From: an uncultured Bacteroidota bacterium
GTDB lineage: Bacteria > Bacteroidota > Bacteroidia > Chitinophagales > Chitinophagaceae
Assembly: GCA_903905065.1 (NCBI GenBank)
Contig: CAIVEW010000100.1
Span: forward strand, 116,607 to 180,606
Direction: 5' to 3'
Length of the DNA: 64,000 nt
Below are positions 52,701-60,142 of this stretch, piece after piece. Each line of letters opens with the position of its first letter. Position 1 is the stretch's first letter. Position numbers and translations under genes: made by a program. Under the pieces are notes generated by a model. That model was not told where the DNA came from, did no database searches, and saw nothing but the letters and a program-made list of their open reading frames with translations.

Positions 52701-52921
52701 GTCAGAATTTCTACTCAGTCATAAACAGTGCCGCAGCGGCATCTGCTGAGATGAGCGTGTCTGACGTTACTGGCAAGGTGCTCATTACGAAGACAGTTGC
52801 TCTGCAAAAAGGCGCACAGACTATTTCCACAAACATCAGTGCACTAGCTCCGGGCGTTTACTTTGTTACGTTGAATAACAGCGGCAAAACAGAAACACAA
52901 AAACTAGTAGTTATTAAGTAG
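49787..52921 (+). CDS. T9SS-exported protein with SprB-like repeats and a DUF11-like domain (1044 aa)
   Basis: Signal peptide MRKFTLFVLLMALAVISRSQ. Six SprB-type repeats are visible, each with a Cys near the start, a PYTYLWN core and VTDALGC at the end (for example SSPSLCTSPTGNATLVPAGGTSPYTVLWY, ending VTDAVGC). Near residue 571 comes CYCTISGTIYNDTNSNCVQDPGEVGINNVQVYCSG ... YTDASGHYSFLVPSGTYTV, an SdrD-B/prealbumin-like domain. Then a DUF11/DUF7619-like domain (YDPNFKEVSPKGTGPQGYITYADSTLEYMVHFQNTGTAPAQNIIVIDTID ... RASIYFDYNAPVMTN). The T9SS type A sorting domain begins FTIYPNPAGQNF at about 963. SprB repeats are named after the mobile gliding adhesin of Flavobacterium johnsoniae; motility itself is not implied here. 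Confidence 0.9.
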   Translation: MRKFTLFVLLMALAVISRSQTISFSLVTPPCHNDGLLTVNMTGLTPPLTVSWTTYGSSGATITHTGVTGLFDALTGYSGGPVYVYATDGTNVAANSYGGMPPFYFSVAASPEVCPTPGAASVSVSGGTAPYTYQWYNLATSGTVGTGTPISLLTGQYGVMITDAHGCTYGTQDDNIDTATSAIIGYIAPFTVSLNATTASCTNGTASVVSVSSGAALPVTYLWSNGASTASIAGLTTGFYSVVVTDALGCISGLDSGSSSSGIYVPQSVTISVPVTPTPTSCLDTNGAVIAFGSGGVSPYTYLWNNGSVAQSQTGLAAGYYSVLATDANGCIGSGAAYVNVSTPITVTYTSSPSLCTSPTGNATLVPAGGTSPYTVLWYTAPPQTTPTATSLAAGNYNFKVTDAVGCIQTGTVNVPPVDVISLSFSSTPALCTLSTGSLNVAAVGGVTPYTYLWNTGATTPGLSSVPAGYYMLTVTDALGCKVTKTPYLPDYSPVSLGVSVTPASCIFTNDGSLTAVPMGGTAPYSYGWSSGGTTATISGLPYGSYWFYVTDAAGCTANNYTWLPFDSSATDCYCTISGTIYNDTNSNCVQDPGEVGINNVQVYCSGIGYTYTDASGHYSFLVPSGTYTVLETVLAFYPLASCQSNAIVVTAAAATGCIHTVDFANTMDTIHDMHISTWDYSFPVIGNPYTQITTISNDGTVEEDSVLAVYAEDGQLLAPTFMPSGIFTGPTGDYNTAAGFPAMMPGQTSFFFMNYNVPTDVPIGTTVNFHDTIAYKAPMDNWLTDYSPWNNVNYFSTNTVAAYDPNFKEVSPKGTGPQGYITYADSTLEYMVHFQNTGTAPAQNIIVIDTIDGNLDWTTLRPEYMSAACKVTLQQVGSMKVAKFTFNNIFLPTKTSNDLRSNGMFTYTIKTMPGLPIGTQFKNRASIYFDYNAPVMTNQTLNTLGATATTAVTNTTTVPQRAFTIYPNPAGQNFYSVINSAAAASAEMSVSDVTGKVLITKTVALQKGAQTISTNISALAPGVYFVTLNNSGKTETQKLVVIK

Positions 52922-52939
52922 GTAGTTCACAATATTATA

Positions 52940-52970
52940 AAAAAGGATATCGCTTGCCGGTATCCTTTTT
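52940..52970 (+). terminator. Rho-independent terminator
   Basis: A stem AAAAAGGATA / TATCCTTTTT with an 11-base loop and a T-tract lies 19 bases after the SprB-repeat gene. The true start of the next gene (53019) lies downstream. Confidence 0.85.
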
Positions 52971-53018
52971 TATTAAATGAAACCGGATATTCACTCAGTT
53001 GTAATAAAAGGATTACCC

Positions 53019-53777
53019 ATGAAACTGAAATACACCGCAATACTATTAGTGTGCTCTTTTTCTGCGATCAGATGTTACGCCAATCTTCAGAATGGGAGCG
53101 AAGAAATAATACAAATGGTGAAAGCCTTCAACAAAAGGCTGGAGAAGAAATCTCCGGACGATGGGATGTTTGTGGTAATGCAGAACAAGGAAAACGGAAA
53201 GATCATTTCCTACGACATATCTTACTTCACCTATAAACGAGATAAAAAACTGCACTACCAGCTTGATGAAACCATTGACAGCGGACATTTCGCTGCATCT
53301 GTTGCAGAAAGCGGCAGCACGCTCAGAATAACATACCATTCTTTGAGGGGCGCAACAGCATATTCTGTGAAAATGGTGGATAATGAATTGCGGTTATTTG
53401 ATGACGGCGGAAAAGTGATCTTTCCTCTACAGGATATCAGCACTGAAAGGCCAGCTGCAAATGCGGGAGAAGTACACGCTACCGCCGACGTAAAGCCGAA
53501 ACCAGCCTTCGATTTCGGCGCCTACCTGGGCGACAACCTGTGTTATCCGGAAAATGCAAGGCTACATAATGTAGAGGGCAAAGTAATGGTTAAGTTTATG
53601 ATCAATGAAGATGGATCTATAAGCGATGTGCAGTTACTGAAAGGAATAGATGATGATTGTGACAATGAAGCTTTGAGAGTAGTTAGGAATATGCCTAAAT
53701 GGATACCTGGCAAGAAAGACGGGAAAAACGTAAAAGTTTATTTTACGATACCTATTATCTTTAAATTGGCCGACTGA
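53019..53777 (+). CDS. Secreted protein with TonB C-terminal domain
   Basis: The protein has 252 residues from MKLKYTAILLVCSFSAIRCYA, a signal peptide; 14 further open codons upstream (from 52977) begin just behind the terminator and are not preferred. The middle part has no recognised domain (ENGKIISYDISYFTYKRDKKLHYQLDETI). The C-terminal 85 residues are a TonB C-terminal fold (YPENARLHNVEGKVMVKFMINEDGSISDVQLLKGIDDDCDNEALRVVRNMPKWIPGKKDGKNVKVYFTIPIIFKL). A membrane anchor and proline-rich linker are missing, so it is not a classic energy transducer. A periplasmic protein that uses the TonB fold for binding is likely. Confidence 0.82.
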   Translation: MKLKYTAILLVCSFSAIRCYANLQNGSEEIIQMVKAFNKRLEKKSPDDGMFVVMQNKENGKIISYDISYFTYKRDKKLHYQLDETIDSGHFAASVAESGSTLRITYHSLRGATAYSVKMVDNELRLFDDGGKVIFPLQDISTERPAANAGEVHATADVKPKPAFDFGAYLGDNLCYPENARLHNVEGKVMVKFMINEDGSISDVQLLKGIDDDCDNEALRVVRNMPKWIPGKKDGKNVKVYFTIPIIFKLAD

Positions 53778-53817
53778 TCCTAAACAGGTGATCTCCGCAG
53801 GAAAATAACGTAGCGGC

Positions 53818-54531
53818 CTATTGCGAATTCCTTGGGGTACTATAATTACGATAACGGTATACGCTCGACTTCACAAAATTGTAAAAGGAATAATCGTTCA
53901 TCGATTTCAACTGTTCAAAACTAGGCCGGTATCGCCGCATAAAATAGCGCAGGCTGTCGCCCTGCAGGCCGGTGAATTTGGTAACCACTTCCTCGGTAAA
54001 TGTCTTGTCTACGTATTTTTCCTTTTCAAACTCCGTATAGTCATCCTGGAATTGCCATACCTGCCTGTTTTTCTTACTCATAGCAGAAAATGGCGACTGC
54101 ACGACACCCAGGCCCGAAAGTTTAGGAAAATCCAGCTCGGTCTTATACAACTCATGATAACGGATGCTGTCGCTCCTGTAATCATACCGGTTACTATGCT
54201 CCACATAACTGTTGTCCTTGCTGATATCTGATATCCCCTTCTTCATGATGATCCTGAAATAGGACGGAATATATCCCTGCGGCACACGAACACGAGCGGT
54301 TTTATAACCTGTTTTCTTAAACTCCAGCAACTGTCCGCTTGATGCAGCAATGATAAAAGCCCCTTGCGCATCGTCGGAGATATTGAGCATAGTGTAGATG
54401 TTTACTATCTCGACCCCGGTAAGCGGCTTTTTATTGTCCATATCCAAAACCTCGCCGCGTATTGTCTGTGCAATAACCGGGAAACTAAATACGCTAAATA
54501 AAAATAAAATGAAGCTGGTTTTGACAGGCAT
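53818..54531 (-). CDS. Carboxypeptidase-regulatory-like domain protein
   Basis: The protein has 237 residues. Signal peptide MPVKTSFILFLFSVFSFPVIAQ. Residues about 23-95 form the carboxypeptidase regulatory-like beta-sandwich (TIRGEVLDMDNKKPLTGVEIVNIYTMLNISDDAQGAFIIAASSGQLLEFKKTGYKTARVRV). The rest is a helical, charged region (RYDYRSDSIRYHELYKTELDFPKLSGLGVVQSPFSAMSKKNRQVWQFQDDYTEFEKEKYVDKTFTEEVVTKFTGLQGDSLRYFMRRYRPSFEQLKSMNDYSFYNFVKSSVYRYRN), a pattern repeatedly seen in Bacteroidota periplasmic or outer-membrane proteins. No barrel follows, so it is not a receptor. The function is unknown. It is monocistronic. Confidence 0.8.
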   Translation of the reverse strand: MPVKTSFILFLFSVFSFPVIAQTIRGEVLDMDNKKPLTGVEIVNIYTMLNISDDAQGAFIIAASSGQLLEFKKTGYKTARVRVPQGYIPSYFRIIMKKGISDISKDNSYVEHSNRYDYRSDSIRYHELYKTELDFPKLSGLGVVQSPFSAMSKKNRQVWQFQDDYTEFEKEKYVDKTFTEEVVTKFTGLQGDSLRYFMRRYRPSFEQLKSMNDYSFYNFVKSSVYRYRNYSTPRNSQ

Positions 54532-54645
54532 ATTAGGTGCTAAATTACAGTTTAGCAGGCATCTGCGGCAGTTATTTTTGTTAAAAAGAACAGAAGACTT
54601 TATTCAAATTCAATTGCTAATACTGTTCCCGCATCTTCAAAGCAG

Positions 54646-54653
54646 TATATTTG
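54646..54653 (+). promoter_or_regulatory. TAnnTTTG -7 box (TATATTTG)
   Basis: An exact -7 consensus about 69 bases before pyrD, upstream of the heptamer repeat. Confidence 0.45.
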
Positions 54654-54685
54654 CGCCTCAATTTATAACCTGCCTCTTTTGCCGG

Positions 54686-54716
54686 TTTTGAATTTTGGCT
54701 TTTGAATTTTGAATTT
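54686..54716 (+). repeat. Heptamer repeat before pyrD
   Basis: TTTTGAA TTTTGGC TTTTGAA TTTTGAA TTT, ending 5 bases before the pyrD ATG. The candidate transcription start places the repeat within the untranslated leader. Confidence 0.8.
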
Positions 54717-54721
54717 ACATC

Positions 54722-55747
54722 ATGTACAAAATAATACGCAAAATACTCTTTACCATAGACGCCGAAAAAGTGCATTACAGGGTCATGAAGTGGCTCACAT
54801 TTGCGTATGGCATCACACCGGTACGTAGTCTGCTAAAGTCTATATTTGTAGCCAAAAGCCCCAAACTGGAGCGCACCCTGTGGGGTTTAAAATTCCCTAA
54901 TCCGGTGGGCCTGGCTGCCGGATTTGATAAGGACGCAAAATTCACGGACCAACTGGCTTGTCTCGGTTTCGGATTCATAGAGATAGGCACCGTCACTCCC
55001 CGCCCCCAGCCTGGCAATCCAAAACCCAGGCTCTTCCGCTTGCCAGCCGACAAAGCGCTGATAAACAGGATGGGATTTAATAATGATGGTGCAAACGAGG
55101 CTGCCAGCCGGCTTAGAAAACGCAAAGAGCGCGTCATCATTGGCGGCAACATAGGTAAAAACAAAGACACCCCAAATGAGAAAGCGGGAGATGACTACGA
55201 GATCGGCTTCCGGGCACTGTATACACAGGTCGACTATTTTGTAGTTAACGTAAGCAGTCCGAATACCCCCGGCCTACGTGAGCTACAGGACAAAGAACCG
55301 CTAACGCTGTTGCTGAAAAGGCTGCAAAGGGTAAATGAAGAATTGGGAGGCAACAAACCCTTGCTGCTCAAAATCGCTCCCGATCTTACGAAGGAACAAT
55401 TGGACGACATCATAGAGATAATTCAATCCACAGGCCTGGATGGCATTGTAGCTACCAATACTACCATCAGCAGGAGCAACCTCGCGACACCAGCAAATGA
55501 ATTAGATACAATAGGCGCGGGCGGCCTAAGCGGTGCCCCCTTGCGTAAAAGGGCCACCGAAGTTATAAGCTATATCCACACCCAAAGTGGTGGCACCATT
55601 CCCATAATCGCCTCAGGCGGCATCTTCACAGCTGCCGATGCTAAAGAAAAGTTGGATGCCGGAGCCTCATTAGTGCAGGTCTACACTGGCTTCATTTATG
55701 AGGGACCAGGGATAGCCGGGACGATTTGCCGGGGATTAGCTAGCTAA
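54722..55747 (+). CDS. pyrD: Dihydroorotate dehydrogenase (quinone), class 2
   Basis: The protein has 341 residues. An N-terminal membrane-associating segment ([25 protein letters not shown]), typical of class 2 enzymes, is followed by [46 protein letters not shown] (catalytic Ser and substrate-binding Asn), [46 protein letters not shown] and [13 protein letters not shown]. The enzyme oxidises dihydroorotate to orotate in pyrimidine synthesis and passes electrons to quinone at the inner membrane. No other pyr genes are adjacent. Confidence 0.97.
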   Translation: MYKIIRKILFTIDAEKVHYRVMKWLTFAYGITPVRSLLKSIFVAKSPKLERTLWGLKFPNPVGLAAGFDKDAKFTDQLACLGFGFIEIGTVTPRPQPGNPKPRLFRLPADKALINRMGFNNDGANEAASRLRKRKERVIIGGNIGKNKDTPNEKAGDDYEIGFRALYTQVDYFVVNVSSPNTPGLRELQDKEPLTLLLKRLQRVNEELGGNKPLLLKIAPDLTKEQLDDIIEIIQSTGLDGIVATNTTISRSNLATPANELDTIGAGGLSGAPLRKRATEVISYIHTQSGGTIPIIASGGIFTAADAKEKLDAGASLVQVYTGFIYEGPGIAGTICRGLAS

Positions 55748-55869
55748 TACACATTTTGCGTGTTGGCTCTTAAAGCAACTAAGGCAGGTATCGCCCCATA
55801 ACTATCTTTTAGGCATATTTGACAACGGATATTACACCTATAGGAACGTCTCAGGTTTAACCTTTTCCT

Positions 55870-55877
55870 TACCTTTG
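55870..55877 (+). promoter_or_regulatory. TAnnTTTG -7 box (TACCTTTG)
   Basis: An exact -7 consensus ends 4 bases before the ATG of the next gene, the same geometry as at 2875-2882. Confidence 0.45.
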
Positions 55878-55881
55878 CACA

Positions 55882-56490
55882 ATGGTATATGATCTGCCGC
55901 TGGTAGAAGAAAAAGTAAAGCCGCACCAGGTCACAACACTGCACTTGGTTTGTGCATTGGGTTTTATCGGAACAGGAGCAATAATTGCTGTTTACAATTT
56001 CATAATTCCTTTGTGGGGTGTTGCGTTGCTCGTGGCTGGTGTTCTGCTGCTGGGCCTTACTATTTTTAAGAACAAATGGGTCACCGCCAAGAAAGTGAAT
56101 CCTATGATTCGTATTGTAGAGCTGGCGATTGCAGCCACGGTTGCTGTTTATTCTGCGATTCAACTGTGGAAATTCCCAACTGGTATGTTCGCTGCCTTAA
56201 GCGCCGGCCTCGTGTTTGCCCTCTACTGGGAACGAAAGGCGGGCAGCACACTCTATGTGCATATTGATGATTCCGGCCTGAGGCTGCCAGTGGTGCGGCA
56301 GAGATCCTTATCGTGGGCCGAGGTGGAGGGAGTCGTGTATCGGTTCGGTACACTGACCATCAACACCGCAGACAATCACCTTTTTCAGTGGAATATCGCA
56401 GAAGCTGATTTTGACAATGAAATATTTGAAGCTTATTGCGGCGCGAAAATTGAAGAGAACAGGGCTAAAAGAATAAATGATGACTGGTGA
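55882..56490 (+). CDS. Membrane protein with C-terminal PH-like domain, unknown function
   Basis: The protein has 202 residues. Four hydrophobic segments (LHLVCALGFIGTGAIIAVYNF, WGVALLVAGVLLLGLTIF, RIVELAIAATVAVYSAI and MFAALSAGLVFALYW) are followed by a beta-rich tail (GSTLYVHIDDSGLRLPVVRQRSLSWAEVEGVVYRFGTLTINTADNHLFQWNIAEADF), like the PH-like tails of small bacterial membrane proteins. It ends in a hydrophilic segment. No enzyme motif is seen. Its domain logic resembles the protein at 39641-40159 but the sequences differ. The candidate -7 box abuts its start codon. Confidence 0.65.
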   Translation: MVYDLPLVEEKVKPHQVTTLHLVCALGFIGTGAIIAVYNFIIPLWGVALLVAGVLLLGLTIFKNKWVTAKKVNPMIRIVELAIAATVAVYSAIQLWKFPTGMFAALSAGLVFALYWERKAGSTLYVHIDDSGLRLPVVRQRSLSWAEVEGVVYRFGTLTINTADNHLFQWNIAEADFDNEIFEAYCGAKIEENRAKRINDDW

Positions 56491-56562
56491 TGTTGGAATT
56501 GGTCTTTCGGAATTGGGAATCAGGATTGTATTTTAATTATCAGGGAATCCATAAACCAATCC

Positions 56563-56591
56563 AAATTACAAATTCTTAATCCCTAATTCCA
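56563..56591 (+). repeat. AATTACAAAT...CCCTAATTCCA motif before a start codon
   Basis: The same words (ATTACAAAT, then CCCTAATTCCA) occur at 41771-41790, also directly upstream of an ATG. Here an approximately complementary stretch (GGAATTGGGAATCAGGATTG, from about 56509) lies upstream and could pair with it. Confidence 0.5.
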
Positions 56592-56597
56592 TAAGAA

Positions 56598-57884
56598 ATG
56601 AACACTCCATATCTATTATACTCAGACGGCGACGGAACCATCTTCGAAGACACTACACTTTATAGCGTAGGCCGTAGTGGCTGGGACGCTATGCCGATAC
56701 CAGAAGAAGACTGGATAGAACTACCCGACGGCGGCAATCTTTACGAACTGCCCGGCCGAAGGGGCATCGGCATCGATGTGGAGACAGGGGAAATGCGGCT
56801 CTGTGAAAAAGGTTGGGCAGTAGCTGCCTTTGTGCCACCCGCACATACAAGCTTTTACCTGGCCGCCTTCGAAACGCTGGAAGATGCGCCTACCCTTCCG
56901 CTCTTCTGCTATACCGCGGCCGGTTGGCTCGATGATAAATTCTATGTTCCTGCTATGCGCATCGAGCGCGATATACGGCAGGAATGCAGCGGCTATGATG
57001 AAGACAAGATCAACGCCGGCCTCGAAACGCTTACCCATGCTTATCCGCACAATCGCCTGGTAAAGCACCTTGCAGAGAATTGCACACTTAGCTATAACTG
57101 CCCTGCGGCCCGCAACTACTTTATGGGTCGCTGGGAATGCCCTATACCTACATCACCCGCTTGTAACGCCAACTGCCTTGGCTGTATCTCCTTTCAACCG
57201 GAAGATGAAACGATCGTCTCTCCGCAGGACAGGCTGCAGTTCAAACCCACTGCCGCTGAGATCGTCGAATTTACCGTGCCACACCTCGAGACCGCACCCT
57301 TCCCTATAGTGAGCTATGGACAGGGCTGTGAGGGCGAGCCGCTGCTTATGTGGGAAACTATCAGGGAGTCTATTACGGAGATACGAAAGCATACATCTAA
57401 AGGCAGCATCAATATAAACACGAACGGCAGTAAACCCGATGCAGTAGAACAACTGATGAAGGCCGGTCTGAACAGCATCCGGGTAAGTCTTAACTCCGCA
57501 CAAAGAGACCTGTATACAAAGTACTACCGCCCTAACAATTACCAATTTGAAGACCTCGTAGAAAGCCTGCGTATTGTGCGCAAATACGACGGCTGGGCGT
57601 CTATCAATTACTTTGTTTTTCCCGGCGTTACCGACAGTATCGCGGAGTTTGATGCACTGTGCAGCCTCATCAGCGCCACAGACCTCAGTATGATCCAGTG
57701 GCGCAGTTTTAACATTGACCCCGATTGGTACTTAGGAAAAATGGGCATTGTTGACCCCGGCGAGTGCCTGGGCATCCGGCAAATGATAGAGATGATCCAT
57801 GAGGAGTTCCCCAATGTAAAATTCGGGTACTTCAATCCGCCTATAGAGCGTATGAAGAATTATGACGAGGCATTTGCGCACTGA
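56598..57884 (+). CDS. Radical SAM protein, function unknown
   Basis: The protein has 428 residues. An N-terminal region of about 190 residues with no recognised fold (MNTPYLLYSDGDGTIFEDTTLYSVGRSGWD, ELPGRRGIGIDVETGEMRL) precedes the radical SAM core. The cluster motif is SPACNANCLGCISFQ, a CxxxCxxC near residue 195. Barrel features follow (PFPIVSYGQGCEGEPLL with a GGE-like GEP, SININTNGSKPDAVEQLMKAGLNSIRVSLNSAQ, INYFVFPGVTDS). The Cys cluster just upstream (HLAENCTLSYNCPAARNYFMGRWECP) could bind an additional metal or disulfide. It is cytoplasmic. The substrate is unknown and no partner peptide gene is evident nearby. Confidence 0.88.
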   Translation: MNTPYLLYSDGDGTIFEDTTLYSVGRSGWDAMPIPEEDWIELPDGGNLYELPGRRGIGIDVETGEMRLCEKGWAVAAFVPPAHTSFYLAAFETLEDAPTLPLFCYTAAGWLDDKFYVPAMRIERDIRQECSGYDEDKINAGLETLTHAYPHNRLVKHLAENCTLSYNCPAARNYFMGRWECPIPTSPACNANCLGCISFQPEDETIVSPQDRLQFKPTAAEIVEFTVPHLETAPFPIVSYGQGCEGEPLLMWETIRESITEIRKHTSKGSININTNGSKPDAVEQLMKAGLNSIRVSLNSAQRDLYTKYYRPNNYQFEDLVESLRIVRKYDGWASINYFVFPGVTDSIAEFDALCSLISATDLSMIQWRSFNIDPDWYLGKMGIVDPGECLGIRQMIEMIHEEFPNVKFGYFNPPIERMKNYDEAFAH

Positions 57885-57933
57885 CGAAAGAAAAGCACGT
57901 ATAACCAATAAGACTAAAAAGTTAAAAATAACG

Positions 57934-57964
57934 TTTATATTACGTTAGCAGAATAATATTTTTG
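57934..57964 (+). promoter_or_regulatory. Promoter TTTA-N19-TATTTTTG before the tonB-folC pair
   Basis: TATTTTTG at 57957-57964 matches TAnnTTTG, and TTTA at 57934-57937 lies 19 bases upstream, one base off the -33 TTTG. This is the best-formed promoter in the window, about 36 bases before the ATG at 58000. Confidence 0.6.
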
Positions 57965-57999
57965 ATCTTTTAATTACTTTTAAGAAAAGTTATCCATCC

Positions 58000-58815
58000 A
58001 TGATCGCTCTTCGGCAACAGGAACCGGCAGTCAATAATAAAGCGCTTGCGTGGACCATCGGCGTTCATGCGTTGCTGCTATTATTGTTCTTTGTGCTGCG
58101 ATACACCATCAGCACAATTCCTCCTGTCCAGCCTGATGGTGGCCTTGAAGTAAACCTTGGCACCAGCGATAATGGAAGCGGCAATGATCAGCCGATGTCC
58201 ACTAAAGACCCTGCTGCCTACCAGGCCGCTGTAGTTTATAAAAGCGTAGTTGCGAAAAGTGACATCCCTAAAGAGATCGTTCGCACCAACCAGGAAGATG
58301 CACCCGAGGTAAACGAAACCAAAAAAGCGAAGAAGGTTGCACCTTCGGATGTCAAGCCTATTGAAAAACCGAAACCCGCCGTACAGGAAAAGCCTAAATA
58401 TATTATGCCTGCCAGTACAGGCCAGGGTGGTAACAGCGCTGCCCAAAACAAGCCCGGCACCAGCGAAGGCAACACCACAGGCCCCGGCGACCGCGGCGTG
58501 CCCGGTGGCACACCCGGCGCACCCAATTACTCGGGTATTCCCGGCAATGGAAACGGGGGCATACGCCACACTTTGTCCGGCAGGCAGATCTCTCCCGATA
58601 AATTTGAAGCAGAATTTCACGAGAGTGGGAAAGTGGTTATTCACGTCACTGTAGATCGCGACGGAAATATTATCGACAAACGGGTGAAGAGCTCTTCAAA
58701 CCCCGAACTTACCCGCCTTGCACTCGAAAAGCTGAGAGGTGCAAAGTTCAGCAGGAGTGAGGGTGCGGAGCCGCAACAATTTGGTGACATCACCATAAAT
58801 TTCTCAACCCGCTAA
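58000..58815 (+). CDS. TonB-family energy transducer protein
   Basis: The protein has 271 residues. An N-terminal cytoplasmic part is followed by one transmembrane helix (ALAWTIGVHALLLLLFFVLRYTI), a long Lys/Pro/Gly-rich periplasmic linker (KKAKKVAPSDVKPIEKPKPAVQEKPKY, then NKPGTSEGNTTGPGDRGVPGGTPGAPNYSG), and a C-terminal TonB-like fold (ESGKVVIHVTVDRDGNIIDKRVKSSSNPELTRLALEKLRGAKFSRSEGAEPQQFGDITINF). The layout is that of TonB, which links the ExbB/ExbD proton motor to outer-membrane receptors; no exbB/exbD genes are nearby. Seven bases separate it from folC, so the two are probably co-transcribed, a spacing seen in Bacteroidota. Confidence 0.88.
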   Translation: MIALRQQEPAVNNKALAWTIGVHALLLLLFFVLRYTISTIPPVQPDGGLEVNLGTSDNGSGNDQPMSTKDPAAYQAAVVYKSVVAKSDIPKEIVRTNQEDAPEVNETKKAKKVAPSDVKPIEKPKPAVQEKPKYIMPASTGQGGNSAAQNKPGTSEGNTTGPGDRGVPGGTPGAPNYSGIPGNGNGGIRHTLSGRQISPDKFEAEFHESGKVVIHVTVDRDGNIIDKRVKSSSNPELTRLALEKLRGAKFSRSEGAEPQQFGDITINFSTR

Positions 58816-58822
58816 TTGTCTC

Positions 58823-60142
58823 ATGAGCGATCCATCCGCTTACCAGCAAACACTTGATTACTTGTACACACGGCTGCCTATGTTCTCCCGGATAGGCAAG
58901 GCTGCATTGAAACCGGATCTCACTAACACCATTAAGCTCTGCGCTGCGCTTGGAAATCCGCAAGACAAATTCAAATCCGTACATATTGCCGGCACCAATG
59001 GTAAGGGCAGCACCAGTCACGCACTGTCCGCTGTTTTTCAAGATGCCGGTTATAAAACCGGGCTTTACACTTCGCCGCACCTGGTTGATTTCCGCGAGCG
59101 CATTCGTATAAACGGGGCACCGGTAAGCAAAGAATGGGTAGTAGATTTTGTGAACACGAACAAACAATTGATAGAAGAGGTTAACCCTTCTTTTTTTGAG
59201 ATCACAGTAGCCATGGCGTTCGCATATTTTGCGGAGCAAGGTGTGGATATAGCAGTTATTGAAACCGGCCTTGGCGGCAGGCTGGATAGCACAAACGTGA
59301 TCACTCCGGTCCTCTCTATTATCACCAATATCAGTTACGATCACAAAGACCTGCTGGGCAACACGCTTGCTGAAATAGCTGGCGAAAAGGCTGGCATTAT
59401 TAAGCCGGGCATACCATTTATTGTTGGTGAGCAAAACGATGAGACCGAACGGGTCTTCTTCGAACATTCGGTGCATAAAAAAGCGCCCTTGTATTACGCG
59501 CAATCACTGTGGGGCATGGTACGAATAAATCAGGATGCAAAATATCAATATTATAAAGCGATAAATAATGCAAAGCGCGAAATGTATGACTTGCATACCG
59601 ACCTGCTCGGCAATTACCAACACCACAATCTCAAGACGGTACTAACAGCGGTTGAGATCCTATCGCACAAAGATTTCAACTTGTCGTTGCCCGCCGCTAT
59701 GAATGCACTGGCTGATGTAAAGAAAACAACAGGCCTTCGCGGCAGATGGGATTGCCTCCAGGAGCACCCCACCATAATTTGCGATGTTGCTCACAACCCG
59801 GCGGGGCTAAATGAAGTCTTTCAGCAATGGGAGCAAATAACAGCAACAGCAAAACATATTGTTGTGGGCTTTGTAAAAGACAAAGACATTTCAGATGCGT
59901 TGGCACTTTTCCCCAAAGAGTCCACTTACTACTTCTGTAATGCAAATATTGAACGCGCATTACCAGCCGCAGAACTTCAGGAAATGGCAACTCGCTTTGG
60001 CCTCGCAGGCCACTCATACCCCACAGTTACCGCAGCAGTCGAAGCTGCAAAAAACAATATGGCTGCTGCCGATGCGCTCCTTATTACCGGTAGTTTTTTT
60101 ATCGTCGGCGAAGCGATGTCAATTAGACAATTAGACAATTAG
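58823..60142 (+). CDS. folC: Bifunctional folylpolyglutamate synthase/dihydrofolate synthase
   Basis: The protein has 439 residues. ATP-binding loop VHIAGTNGKGSTSHALSAV, then LYTSPHLVDFRERIRINGAPVS, FFEITVAMAFAYFAEQGVDIAVIETGLGGRLDSTNVITPVLSIITNISYDHKDLLGNTLAEIAGEKAGIIKPG and the C-terminal domain with TTGLRGRWDCLQEHPTIICDVAHNPAGLNEV. The enzyme adds glutamate to dihydropteroate and folates. Its stop codon lies inside the 8-base repeat block at 60118-60180; the last codons (MSIRQLDN) are therefore encoded by repeat DNA and may be a recent extension. Confidence 0.96.
   Translation: MSDPSAYQQTLDYLYTRLPMFSRIGKAALKPDLTNTIKLCAALGNPQDKFKSVHIAGTNGKGSTSHALSAVFQDAGYKTGLYTSPHLVDFRERIRINGAPVSKEWVVDFVNTNKQLIEEVNPSFFEITVAMAFAYFAEQGVDIAVIETGLGGRLDSTNVITPVLSIITNISYDHKDLLGNTLAEIAGEKAGIIKPGIPFIVGEQNDETERVFFEHSVHKKAPLYYAQSLWGMVRINQDAKYQYYKAINNAKREMYDLHTDLLGNYQHHNLKTVLTAVEILSHKDFNLSLPAAMNALADVKKTTGLRGRWDCLQEHPTIICDVAHNPAGLNEVFQQWEQITATAKHIVVGFVKDKDISDALALFPKESTYYFCNANIERALPAAELQEMATRFGLAGHSYPTVTAAVEAAKNNMAAADALLITGSFFIVGEAMSIRQLDN

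Noticed and set aside
55744..56163. 139-residue minus-strand frame after pyrD
   Set aside because: It overlaps the plus-strand membrane-protein gene at 55882, which has clear hydrophobic helices and a -7 box; the minus frame is Asn/Cys/Arg-rich without domains.
58081..58644. 187-residue minus-strand frame
   Set aside because: It is antisense to the TonB-family gene; its composition reflects the Gly/Pro-rich linker.
58790..59503. 237-residue minus-strand frame
   Set aside because: It is antisense to folC, whose motifs are unambiguous.
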